Source: Mermis nigrescens (lineage: Eukaryota > Nematoda > Enoplea > Mermithida > Mermithidae). From it: 64,000 nt of DNA. The notes under the pieces were generated by a model. The model did no database searches. It worked only from the letters and a program-made list of their open reading frames with translations, and was not told the origin of the DNA. Made by a program: the position numbers and the translations under genes. Position 1 is the first letter of the stretch. Each line of letters starts with the position of its first letter. The stretch spans positions 1-64,000 of the forward strand of contig JAVLUZ010000725.1 of the NCBI GenBank assembly GCA_036768485.1, in the 5' to 3' direction. This document shows, piece after piece, positions 44,087-57,000 of this stretch.

Positions 44087-45990
44087 CAGTGATCGACCGG
44101 GCTCAAAAAATACCGGGCCCAGTCCCGGGCCCGGGCTTTGCTGCCGGGCTTGGTACCGGGCCCGGGCTTATATACTAACAACATGCCTTGCTTTCAATAT
44201 AATACGCAAGGCTTACTGCTGTATCAAGAAGATTTTTGAATTCTAAGCTCTGTTAATTATTCAATCTTTCTAAAAATAAATTAAGTAGTTAGCAAGGATT
44301 TTGGTAGCATTATTCAAGCACAAACAAACTTTTTAATACAATAGCGCGCAATTCCATTATTGAAATGCACGTGCAACTAAACACGGTTTGAAAAAGCACA
44401 AGGTTTCATGTAGATATTTAAAGGAAATTGAGCATTAAATTTATGCATTCAGACATAATAGCGACTATGATAATGGTCGGATAGAAGATATGCTGTTTGG
44501 ATTTTAAAACTAACTATAGCGTACATTGACGTCAATTGAAATTGTGCAGTGTATAGGATAGGACACGTATTGAAGCCATAGGCGTAGCCAGGGGCATTGG
44601 GGGCACATGCCCCCCCCCCGAAATTTTTCAGAAATTTTGTTGATTTTTCGAGTGTAATAGTTGTGTCCAGAAAATTGAGTTCAAAAAGGCAAAAACGTCA
44701 AAATTTTTCTGCGCTTCGCGCCGAGTCTTTATTATATTTATTGTTGCTTTGTTTGTCTTTCTTTACAAGGACAGGACACATAATCCTATTTTAAATGAAA
44801 GGAATGGCCAAATTTTCTTATGTTTTTGCGCATTTTCTGTTTTCTGAATTATATCTTGTTATTAAGAAGGCCACAAATGGGCCTGAAAACGATAAGAACA
44901 AAATTGTCATTGATACATCTTTTTTATATCTTATTGGCAGCACCCTTTGCTGCACTTTATACTTAGCAGAGGTCTAAAAGCGCATTTCAGCTCAGAAATC
45001 TTGAACAATGTAGGACTTCATCAGTTTTAAGTGTTTTGGGCTTAATTTAGAACCGAGATTTGGCCGATTTTGCGAAAATTTTAGCGATAGTATTGAACAT
45101 TGAAGTGCTTTTTTTACAAAATTTTCTAGGGGGCGATTGAGCGCGCCACCGCAGCCCCCCGCCGTAAAATCTCGTTGTACATGTGCAGCGAGAGTTTTGG
45201 GAGGACGAAAAGGAAAAAGGGTTCGCCGAAATTAATTTGTCTGTTCTGTATGAGTTTAGCGGTATAAATTGTGTTTAAAGAGCTAAAACGTCAAAATTTT
45301 CCGGCGCATGGCGCTGCTGGTTATTTTTCTTTCTTTTTTGTAAAGCTTCAGCATTGCGTTTAATAGCCTAAATCAGGCAAAATATCACAGAATATTAGTA
45401 TTCACAGGCTACAAAATGTTAAGGACAGTAAAAGATTACTAAATTCCTTGGTGCTTTGCGCCTCTTATGATTTCCGAACTGTTTGTCAATAGACCGTAAA
45501 TTCTACATGAAAACGGTAAAAATTTCAAAAATTTCCGGCGTTTCGCGCTGATTAACATTTTTGTATTTCTGATTGTCAGAAACCCATAAATTAGCTAGGC
45601 TACACTACTGAAGGTCGAAAAACTCAATTTTATCATAGGTACACAACGTTACTAACATTCAATGCAAAATTAGTCTTGAAAAATATTTTTGTGTATGCCC
45701 CCCCCGAACCAAAATCCCGGCTACGCCTCTGATTGAAGCGTTGTATAGAAGATGAATGCACATATGAAGTTGACAAGTTTATGATAATGAGCAGGTGGGC
45801 AGAAGTAAGGCAAATGGATTTAAATAGAATCAAAGGCTAGCAAATTCGTAAGAAATACGGACAACAGCTGAAATAGTGAACGTCTAAAATATTAACGATA
45901 ATTATTTGAGGCCCGGTGGTTTTCAGCCGGGCCCGGGCCTGCTATGACCGGCCGGGCCCGGTCCGGGCCCGGGTACCCGGTCGATCACTG
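44087..45990. mobile_element. hAT-like element with CCGGGCCCGG arrays
   Basis: 1904 bp, ends CAGTGATCGACCGGG and CCCGGTCGATCACTG, perfect 8-bp duplication atctagac at 44079-44086 and 45991-45998. No transposase frame. Contains the element at 44577-45731. Confidence 0.96.
44577..45731. mobile_element. MITE-like element with AGGCGTAGCC ends, nested in the hAT
   Basis: 1155 bp, ends CATAGGCGTAGCCAGG and CCGGCTACGCCTCTG, perfect 8-bp duplication attgaagc at 44569-44576 and 45732-45739. Interior has F1-like phrases (ttgtacatgtgcagcg, ggcgtttcgcgctg). No transposase. Confidence 0.95.
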
Positions 45991-46070
45991 ATCTAGACCT
46001 CATGGTTTTCTGAACAATCTACTCAAAATAACTTTGCTCTCTTCCCTTCTGACCTTATCAAATTCATAAA

Positions 46071-46807
46071 CAGTTTTTTTGTACGAGCCTCTATGTAAAT
46101 GTACAAAGATTTCTAGAAAAGTCTTTGTACGAGTGAAAATTTTTTTGTACATATGATATATAGATAATCTCTCAAATATGCACATTTTTACATACTACAA
46201 GATTGTTATCCGTGACCCGGACGCTTTACAAAAAGTGCTACTTTGTCCGAAATTCAGCTGGTTATATTAGTTCGGCGCGAAGCGGCGAAATTTTCATTAG
46301 TCTTGGATTGAATTTACACATAAAATTCGACTCGGCAGCTAAAATAAATTGTTACACAATCAGAAATAATACAGCGATTGCAATATGCTGACAAAATCTC
46401 ATAATAGACACCGATTTGCTTATGAATTTAATGCAACGCAAAGATAAAAAACCAATTTTATCTTTAAACGACAGGAAACAGTGCAAATTTGTTTAATAGT
46501 TCTTTTTTTCTGCATAAAACCATTATAAAACAGTAAAGATAGATGTAAAAGATGCTTAAATCTGCACAAAGATGCTTAAGGATAGATTGTGGGGTGTAAA
46601 ATGTCCGCGCTTGGAGCTAAATAGAATGTTATTATGATATTCAGCGCGAAGCACCGAAAATTTTTTTGAAATTTTGCCAAAACATACTAAAAAAGCGTTA
46701 AAATTACTATTACCTTGCCCCAAAAAGTTTTTTGCACATTGTACAAAGATGGCTCCGAAAACCTTTGTACGGGCCTCAAGATCTTTGTCTCGTACAACAA
46801 AACAGTG
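46071..46807. mobile_element. F1-related 737-bp element
   Basis: Ends CAGTTTTTTTGTACGAG and CTCGTACAACAAAACAGTG, perfect 8-bp duplication ttcataaa at 46063-46070 and 46808-46815. Hairpin-like ggcgcgaagcggcg near 46275 and agcgcgaagcacc near 46642. Confidence 0.93.
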
Positions 46808-46819
46808 TTCATAAACAAC

Positions 46820-49800
46820 TCTTTGTAGTTTATATTGTAGTAGAAGCGGGATGGAGGCTCCACTCGCTTCGTTAGAAAACAAATAATGTGGATAAACGGG
46901 CAATCATTTTCTGAATAGGGTGACGATAAAACAGTAAAAAACTAAACCTTTTGTGCACAAGGATCAAATGATCTTCAATTGCTTAAATTTTGAAAAAAAT
47001 ATTTGAGCTACGACGAAGCAAAAACAACCTAGGTCACTTGTAACAAAGTAATTACTATATTAAACTCCAGCTCTTAAACGTATCAAGCTAGAAGTGCATA
47101 AGTAGTTAATTTGAGACATCAGTTTCAAGAATCACGACAGCAAATATATAATGCATGTTAATTATCTTCAGTCATGAGAACAGATGCACATAATCTTCTT
47201 CAGATTGACAATCAGTGAAAGTACTTTTCAATATTTTATTAATAAAAAATGCATCTTTCAGTAGTAACACAGCATATCTCTAAATTGTTCACGCTCCTAA
47301 CACAGTGATATCTATCAGCAGAATACAAACGAATTCGAGGTATCTACGCCACGAGCGATTAACGCGAAAGATCTAATAAAGCACGGCCTAAAGCCCATAA
47401 AAACTATCAATAAATAAGTAGTCGAAAGACAACGCAACTGTCGAAAACAGGAAATAAAAGACTTAGAAAAATCAGCGATAAGGTTTTCTTTTTTGCACAT
47501 AATTTCTAATCCATGCGAATCAACAAGTCTAACAAACTCTGGAATAAGTGCAACTTAACTGCATACGCAAGCTAAACATCAATTAAAGATCTGTACCGGT
47601 GAAATTCAAAACCCACTAAAACTGCGTCAGAAATATGAAGGGCAAAAATCAGAAAATTGATTTTTTCAATCGTTTTGAAAATTTTCAACTTTTACTTAAC
47701 GTAGTTTTGTGAAAATAAATAATGTATGCATGTCGCCTAAGCAAAAGGTTAACATCCCGCAAACAAAATTAAAGCAAAAAAGACTAACTGAGAATTAATT
47801 AAAATAATTAATAGTACATATACGAAACAATTCAGCAGAGAGCACGACAAACCTACAAGCTATGAGCTTCCTAAATAGTCGAACGAAAAAAACGTGGTCA
47901 AATCAACGGCAGGATCAAAAAGGAATCCTAACGTTAGAATTCGCAATAAATTTATACAAAGAATTATTCCAAAAGAACAGCTATCCTAAGGAAACCAAAT
48001 CTTAATTTATCGTCATCCAACTCAACTATGATCATGCAACAGTAGTATATCGAACAAGACTTCTTTCAGCGATATCAAAAAATGAAGCCAAGAATCTTTT
48101 AAAAGTTCTTCGAGATTTTAATGAAATTTGATATGAATCTGTATGGGCATCCGAAAGTTCATTAAATAGACATAACAAAAGGAAAAATAAGCAAAACCTT
48201 AAAAAAGAGAAAGATAAAAGTGTGCGGAAAATTTGTTTTCACAGAGCGGTTTTTAATGTAAATGGTTAAGCATTATATTGAGTGTTTAGTCAATTACTTG
48301 AGATAAAAACATGAAAACACGCATGTCAAAAGCTATTGATAAATCAATAGCAAATTTTATATACCGTCGGGCGTAAACTTTATTGTTTCGTATACTTAAT
48401 CAGACAATTTCATCGAAATTTTTTTCAGATAAACGGGTAATTGAAGTTTGGATGAACAAACAAAAAAGGAAGCATGTATAAGACATTAATCTAATGTGAT
48501 TGTTAACCTACACGATTCAAATCCGTTTATTAAAAATATGACCGCCCAGCCTCTATGCAAGTTAACTTAGTAGATTGCTTTGCTCTTTTGAACTGCTTCT
48601 GGACATCCGCAGTATCGCAAAGAGCGACTGGATGCTCCCTAAGTTCCGATAACCAGAAATAAAGTAAACGCATCCATTTGTAGAAATGAAAATGATTGCA
48701 TTTCATAAGTCTGTCGCCAAGCTTAAACTTCCTATCTGTCGAAATGCATAAACATGTACCTAGTTATATGTATATCCATGCGGATAAATCCAACGCTAGG
48801 TTACCTAATCAGAACAGATATGAAACCAAGCAGAAAAAAATGAGCATAAGCTACTTTGCCCAGGAAATATTGCGTACAAAGTGAGTAGTACCTATTTAAA
48901 ACACATCGAATCATAAGAAATAAAAAGCAAACGCAACTCATACTGTAGATCGTACACTGCGACATATAGAGCAATAATTGAAATGGCGTATTTAACGGCA
49001 GAATCAGGGTACATTTAAAGGAGGCAAGTGAATTGGTTAGTAAGCTCTGTTAGGCTTGATTTCCGAATTGTCTATTAGATAGATACTAACTTATATTAGG
49101 CGCAAGATTGCGTAGAGGATTTCAATCTCGAAAATTTCAAAATATTGGCCGAGACGAATCGCAAACTTTTCACGGAACAATAATTAACACTTGATGCATT
49201 GAGATTTCACTCATTTAGGGTCATTGCATTTTAGAGGGAAGCAAATTGAGAAAATTTACTCGAACAAGCCTCAAATCAGAAAATCAATTTTTTATCAGCT
49301 CGGAAAAAATCACATGACTTTGTCATAAAATCTCGCCGAATGTGAAGTATATTCTATAGTTTTGACCCAAGCGCGACCAAAAAATGACACTTTTTTACCC
49401 TTTTAAGTGAGAGAAGAATTTTAAAAAATTTCGAATTATATGATCAAAAATGTAGAAAAATGCGGTTTTTGCGAGCTATCCCGATGAATTTTCTGAGATA
49501 TAAAGACATTTATGTTGGGTCCGCTCCCCCTAAGCCGAATACTGGATACGAGCCTAGAGGTATACTATAAATGGACGCATGTAAGCAGTCTCTTAATGGA
49601 AAGTTCACTGATGGATGGGCATTGCGTTGATCAAGCTTAAACAACACAGTCTTATAGACGTATTTGCAAACTAACTGAGCAGTCTTCGGTTCTTGTTTTA
49701 TGTTTCGCTAGCACGTTACCTACGTACTCGTAAGTATACAGCACGAGTTTTTTTACATAACACCGAGCATAGAAAATGTCCGACTTTTATCACAAAATTT

Positions 49801-49890
49801 TGAGAATCGGAATATGACGCAAAAACATGAGCTGTTAAAATGCTATTCTAACTTATGTATGTACCTACATTGCATTGAAGAAATAACTGC
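46820..49890. other. 3-kb stretch with no gene seen
   Basis: Few stop-free blocks and none with good splice sites or a family match. About 49290-49560 resembles the dispersed repeat of 62010-62400 (aaaatctcgccgaatg.., ggatacgagcctag). Otherwise low-copy looking. Confidence 0.4.
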
Positions 49891-49898
49891 TTTATTCC

Positions 49899-50309
49899 CA
49901 TACATGCACTGCATGGGAATTCTGGGGGAGGTGTTGAAATTTTAAAGCGCCTTTTTGGGCCTTAAAATGGTAGGTACGCGTCAAAAACGTCATTTTTCGG
50001 CGTTCCTAACGATGCTCGATCTTTCTATAGCATAAAAGCACTGAGAAATCTCGAAAAAAATTTTAAAAAATTATACAAATTGAACAAAATATACTCAAAA
50101 CAAGAGCATAGCACGAAGCGCCAAAAATTTGACACTTTTGAGCAAATATGTAGATGGCTAAAAACGCTTAGAAAAGCAACTTTTCTACGAATTTTTAGAA
50201 AATTTGTGGAAACTTACGGAAAATCGCGAATTCTGAGGGCGGAAAAATTTCTGCGAGGATGAAATATTTTATGCGGGTGAAAACCCCCGAAACCCCCAGA
50301 TCATGTATG
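49899..50309 (+). mobile_element. F7-type MITE
   Basis: 411 bp, ends CATACATGCACTGCATGGG and GATCATGTATG; flanks tttattcc / cttgttcc. Internal cgtcatttttcggcg and agcacgaagcgcc. Confidence 0.8.
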
Positions 50310-50852
50310 CTTGTTCCTGTTTTAAAGAACTAGAAATCATACACCTATCGAAACTTTTAGCAAACATCAGCCGAACCAACTGTGCTGCAAGCTAATTTGT
50401 GAATTTTTCGTATACCATTTAACTTCGTAGCATATTCTCATCACAATATCTTCGCTCAATATTAATGTACGTTTCTTTTATCATACCGTATGTTTATTTC
50501 GTGCCATATCACATTTCGTTTTGGTAGATTTAATACAAGGGGGTCAGGGGTCAATACTACAGGAACAAACTCAGTCAAAATTTCAGAACCTTCCCCATGT
50601 GCATTCCTATTTCGGACATAAGGGACCGATAAAAAAATTGAACATTACAATAAATAAGCCAATACGCTTGCCCCGGTCTTGCGCGCACTTATCCTCTGGA
50701 TAAGAAAATCAATTTATGTCAGACGAAGCTAAACCAAACGACAATACTTTCAATCGGTGAACAAAAAAGGACTAAAGTACACGAAAGCTTAAATATGAAT
50801 TCAAATCATAAATTGGTAAACGCATAAAAATCGAAGCCATTAGAATTTAGAT
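50310..50852 (-). other. Region below the transporter stop codon
   Basis: Expected 3' untranslated region of the transporter. AATAAA on the minus strand occurs near 50493 (tttatt on the plus strand), about 360 nt past the stop. A short plus-strand open frame here has no family match. Confidence 0.35.
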
Positions 50853-51005
50853 CTAACGGCCAACTCCGCCAACTTGCCTTTGTAATTCGGCCTGCACCTG
50901 CTCGACGCTTTTACCTTTGGTCTCAGGAACATATTTGTACGCAAACAGCCAAAAGAAGGCCAAGAAGGCAGTGAAGATCAAAAATGTAAACTGCTTCAAT
51001 GTTTT
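50853..51005 (-). CDS. Sugar transporter terminal exon f (TM12 and C-tail)
   Basis: 50 codons plus stop: KTLKQFTFLIFTAFLAFFWL, then YKYVPETKGKSVEQVQ and a short tail ending VGGVGR. Acceptor cgcgctttag. PETKG is the hallmark after TM12. Confidence 0.95.
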   Translation of the reverse strand, partial: KTLKQFTFLIFTAFLAFFWLFAYKYVPETKGKSVEQVQAELQRQVGGVGR

Positions 51006-54000
51006 CTAAAGCGCGAAGATCAGATTTCAATATCCGAAAGGCGTAGATTGCATACATAATAACAGAAGGGGTTACGAGATACCCCACCCAAATTTGAATG
51101 CCCCCCCATTTCCCGAAGTCAGAACAGTTTGGACCTCCATTCATTTTTGGCGAAAACTTTCTTTTTAAACTATTTTTATGCGTTTTTGCCATTTTTGGCC
51201 CGAAAAATTTAAGTCCTTACTCCCTCCTCTGAAAATCGCCGAACCCCCCAGTGTTTTTTTTTGTACAAGGTCCGTTTGTATATGTACAAAGATGGTCCTC
51301 AAAAGTCTTTGTACATTTTGTACATGCAAATTTTTGTGTACTAAGCGATTTTAGTGTGATAAAACAGAGTTTTCGATCTTTGGTAGTGTATCTTAGCTAA
51401 TTGCTGGGTTTCAGACGCCAAAAATTACTAAAAATTAACTCAAAACGGCGCGAAGCGCCGAAAAATTCGACATTTTTCCATTCTAAATGCAAATTCTGCC
51501 ATTTTAAACATATATAGGACAAACAAATACTCATTTCGGCCAAAAATTTTGTGGAATTTTACACCTTTTTACAGTTTTTATCTTCCCAAAAATCTTTTAC
51601 ATTTTGTACACACAAATTTTAGGGTACTATAATATGGTACTGTAGCGATTTTAGTGTGGTAAAAAACAGAGTGGTTCGACCTTTGGTAGTGTATTTTAGC
51701 TAATCTCTGGGTCTCTAAGGGCGAAAATCACTAAGAATTGTCTCAAAACGGCGCCAAGCGCCGAAAAAGTTGACATTTTTACTTTTGAAATGCAATTTCT
51801 GTCATTATAAAGATATATAGAACACACAATTACTCATTTCGGCGCGAAGCGCCGAAAATTTCTGCGAATTGCAGTCCTTTTTTGCAATATTTGTCTTCCC
51901 AAAAATTTTTGTACACGTACAAAGACGGTCCCGGAAAGTCTTTGTACATCGGGAAAAGTCTTTGCCGAGTACAAAAAAACACTGCCCCCCATCCAGGATT
52001 TCGAGCCGTTACATATACGGATGAATTAGGGCCAGCAAAGCGGAAGCGAAATCCCAATATTTACGAATATGATCATTAAGGATTAATTTTAATTTTTCCG
52101 CAGGTCGAATGATAAAACGATCGAAATAGCTGTTATAAAATAACTTATTTGCGCGCAAATATAGCCCAAAAAAGCCAAGACAGTAAAGATAATAAATGTG
52201 AAGCTGTTTCTATTCCTTCTGAAACGCAAAAATGGATTTATTTGTCTGAAAGGCATGGGTGAAGGAAATCAGTCAGCAAGTACGAACAAATTACAGCATT
52301 CACGATCACATATGTAATGCCTCAAAATTTTGGGTAAGGGTAGTCGACTCTTTTTTGAGGTGAAAGCCATGTTTTTGGGTTTCAGATAATAAAAATACTG
52401 AAATTTATCGATAAATGCGAAGAGTCAAAAAACCCCTTTTTTTGCTGTCTTCAAATTTCAAGCAGGATTTGCGGCTTTTTAAAGACACATAGTTCAAGGA
52501 ACCAAAATTGACGAAAAGCATCAAAACAGTTTGTCATTCTTACTGATTGGATAAGTTTTTTGAAGCTTTGTAAACAAAACAATTTAACTGCCATGATTCA
52601 AATAATGAAAATAATAAATAAATATATTGAAATTAATAAATAAATATAGAATAATGAATACCTTTCACAAATAACAATAAAAATAAAAATATAGATAATA
52701 GAAAATAAATAAATCATAAAAATAAAAGATATAGGCAATATTTAAAAATTAATAAAAAATATAGAAAATAAATATATAAAATATTAGTAGGTATCAACAT
52801 ATTAGATAGGAAAATTATTAAAAATAAAAATAGATGAACAAAGTCAGTTAAACTTTGAATACTTATAAGTAATTTTTAATCATATTATGTGATATACGAG
52901 CAAACAAAAAATCATTGAATATTCTACCGTTGATTATTTGTAGCTTTATCTACTCAAAAGCATGCAAAATTGTATAATTAACGAGATTAGATCATGCATG
53001 ATCCTGAGGTGTTTGGAGGAGGGTTTCACCCCTCTGTTAGCGCAAAAGTGTCAAGTTTCCGCGGTATACTATTTTTTGACTATTTTGTTCGATTTACTCG
53101 AAATTATATTTTTTCGAAAATTCCCAATGTTTTTACGCTCTAGAAATATACAAGGAAGAGGAAAAAAATTAAAAATTCTCAAAGTACGTTCAGGAGACCG
53201 CCAAAACAGGCTTTTAGCCTACCTTTTCAGACATGAAGAACGTGTTATTTAAACTGCTCCTTAAAATTGATATGAGCGATAAAATAGCGTAACATTTGCC
53301 ATAATCGGCAGTTAACAGTCGATCTCAGACACTTTTGCAAAAAAAAGTTTCGATGTTTGTCTGTTTAGCCTTGATATTGCCTATTTTTACAAAAAAAATC
53401 TTGTTTTGTGTCCTACTGTGGCATATATTCCAAAAACCCCACATGCAGGTCTGCACCTGAATCGGTGGAAATAAGAATCCTATCAAAACGACGGCGAACC
53501 AGTTCACGCCGACTGCTATCGAATTGGCCTTGCCGCGCTCGGCTTGTTCAAAACATTCGCTCACGTAAAACCAAGGTATGGAACCTGCAAGACTTTGCAT
53601 CATAGGTGGACAGCCGCTAAATTCTGGGGGGGTAAGATAGGGCCAAATTGCCAAAAATGGCACACAAAATTCAATTCAGGGGTTTATCCATTTAGGGGTC
53701 CGTCTGATTCTCAGCGGGTCCAGCCAGAACCCCCCCAGCCCATGTATGCTTTAGACCGTCTTTGAAATACACAGCACTATAAATTGTGCAAACATTGCAA
53801 GAACGATGAAAAACTCGCAGTAGATCCGGAATCATGGCGCTTATTTTAATGTTACTAATCATACTGTGTACAGGTACAGTCGAACCCCGTTAATAAACAC
53901 CCTGAGGGGATCAATGGGGCCGTGTTTACTGACCGATTCTCCAAAGGCCGAAAGTACTATAATATGGCGGGCAGAACATTACTGTGTCTCACTGAATATT

Positions 54001-57000
54001 AGTGAGTTTAACATTCACTGTGCACAAAGCGTGTTCCATATCCAAAACGATGTTGTATATACTAACCGAGTTTACTTGACAAAAAATGAATTGCACTTGT
54101 TCTAGGCAAGTGTTTACTAACCGGGGTCATTAACATGTTGTCATATAAGCACGGTCTAAAGGAGCCACGTTTATTACCCATCAAAAAAGCGAATTTCTAA
54201 TTGTGATAAAGCATAGCAATTTGGCAGAGACTGGGGGAAGGGTGTTTATTAAGCAGGAGTGTCTACTATCCGAATGTTTAATAACGAGGTTCGACTGTAT
54301 TTTGAAATATTATTTTTGATATTTAAACGCTAGATTTCTAACGAGGTATTTTTGGGATTAAGCTACTTGCATGAATAGTTAAACAAGATCATGGTTTACG
54401 AAAAATAAAAGAGACCATTTTGTGATGTTGAATTGTATATGCTGGTTAATAATAAAATTTTTATCAACAAAATGATGAATGTAGCAGGATAAATAAAGAT
54501 AAAATATACAAAGATTAAGTTGATAAACGCATAGAGAAAACTAATAAAAAATTCTTTTAAATTTTCAATTTAGAAAATAAAATAGAGTAAAACGTAAAAA
54601 GTAAAATAAAATTATATAAAAAGTACAAAAATAAACTTAATAAAATGAATAATATGATGAAAAATTATCATAGAAAATAAAACGATTGATATAAATTATA
54701 TACATAATACTCGTAATCAAACATGCATCTAGGACTTTATTTCAGAGTGCAAGTTTTTGAATTTGGACATCTCGTGAATGATTAGAATTTAGATGGAAAG
54801 CAAAAATAATGGCGTTTTAAGCGTTTCTCAAGAACTTTATGCGAAACAGTATGATAAGAAAAACCAAAAAAATTTAGTCCAACGTTTAAAGTATGAAAAT
54901 AATTGATTCTTGGTTATCGGGCTTAAGCTGGAGTAAAAAAAATAATAACAAAATCGTTTTTAAAAAATTGAGAATTAAAATCAAAATCAAACAAGGAAAT
55001 TGAACAAAAAAGTAGAAAAACATAAACACACAAACAAAGGTTTTTTGGCTGCAAAAAACTGAGTACATGTACCTTTATTGCATTGACAAGCACACTGGAA
55101 ACATATGATACGACCCAAAAAATTTAGAAACGCCAAATTCCTAATAGAAAAAAGAATAGAACGAAAAATAGCACGACTAAACGGCGGCGGCAGATGTGCT
55201 TAAGTATAAGAAATCCAACTTCCAAAACTACATATTTGAACTTTTCAACATTTGAAAATGTCTATTTTGATTGAATAGAAATGAAAGAATAGTCCAGATA
55301 TCAGCAAGCACCCGAGGAACAATGGAAAGCTAAAAGATTGAAAGAAATATATCAATAGAGAATTATAATTGGGTAAATTTGAATTTCTACGAGTATGTTA
55401 GGCCGAACTTCGTTAGAACATATATCTCTCATTCAGCTTTTACCTACACACTGAAAAACTTTGAGTAATCAATGGTAATATTTTCCGATTTGACTTCAAT
55501 AAATAAAAAACTGTGAGATTTCGTCTTATGTATATAAAGCCAAAATACCATCAGAACGATTTACCAGGCCCCGTGGCAAAGGATACGACGAACAAAATGA
55601 CGAACAGGATTGATCCATATGCTGCCCAATCGTGTCCCTTTGACTAAAAACAAATAAAAATTGTTATTTGGTTGAGTGCTTAATGGCAAAACATTTTGAA
55701 GCAATTTAAAATGTTTTTTTCCATTTGAGTCAGTCATCCTAAATTTAAAACGCGCATTTTAAAGCAATTCATTAAGGCCATAAATTAGGTTTACATTAAT
55801 ACTACTTCAGTAAAACGAACGTATGTGTTAGCGTCATTAAACAAAAATAAGACTCGATTTAAAATTATTATTGGTGGTATATAAATTTTAACGTCAATTA
55901 AATGATGTTCCGATAACATGTTTGTCGAATTTTCGTTACATCTTTAGACTTAAATTGAATGTGAAATATGAATGGTCATCAATCATCGTGCGGGTAGGCT
56001 AAAAATGATATTTTCAAACGTAAGCTTATTCTTATTCAACTACAATATAACTTGTTACACCAGGCACGTATCTCTGAGAGAATGGGGTGGGGGGTTCGGA
56101 CCAACCAAAATTCAGAAAAATCGGAAAAATGAGACTTTCTAAACGTTACTTTGCGCTATTTTTCGCCTTTTTGAGCTTAGTCCCCCAAAAATTGGTGTTG
56201 GTCCCCCCAAATAGGACGGCCAGCTACGTGTCTGTGTTGCACAGGGTTATTAATATGTATAGCACGCGCAGGACAAACTTGTAAATACTTCGCTTCATTG
56301 TGCACAGCATAAATTAATGCTTTTAATGATTTGACACGAAAGTAACGGCACGACTACTTTATACCAAAATATTTCGTAACAAATAGCTCGCGGTAATGTT
56401 GGATAAGCCAGGTCCATAAAACAATACACAGAGCTCAGTGCAGTCTTTTTTCTAGAAGTTCTGAAAACGCGAGAAGATATCACCCAAATTTCTTGTCCAT
56501 TTTGTCTTTTAAATGCAATTTTGCCATTATATAGGCATACAGATCAGATAATACTTATCACAGTGCTAGTCCTAGAAATTTTTACTTCAAATTTTGTGCA
56601 TATACATATCCCCCTAAGATCAGGATATGTATATCCACGAAAACGGTTCGGAAAGTCATTCATTACACACAAGGAAAAATCTTTGTTAAACACAAAAAAG
56701 CGTGATCATCAAACATGATCTTGGTGGGGCGGGGGTTTAATCCCTAAAATTTTAACCCCCCCGAATCCGCGAATTTCTGAAAAAAAATTAGTAAAAAGTG
56801 CTGTTGTAAGAAAGTTCTGTTTTAAGCATCTTTTAAGAGATTTTTTGGCTCAAAAGTGTCAATTTACTCAATTTGTTTCATATTATTTCGGAATTTTTCA
56901 ATATTTTTGTTTTAAAAAAGAGCATTATCAGAAACGCCGAAAACTCAAGTTTTTACGCATACCCGTCATTTTTTAGTCCAAAAAGGCACTTTAAAAAATT

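Noticed and set aside
50521..50703. 60-codon plus-strand frame near the transporter end
   Set aside because: No recognisable family, no splice sites, and antisense to the expected 3' untranslated region.
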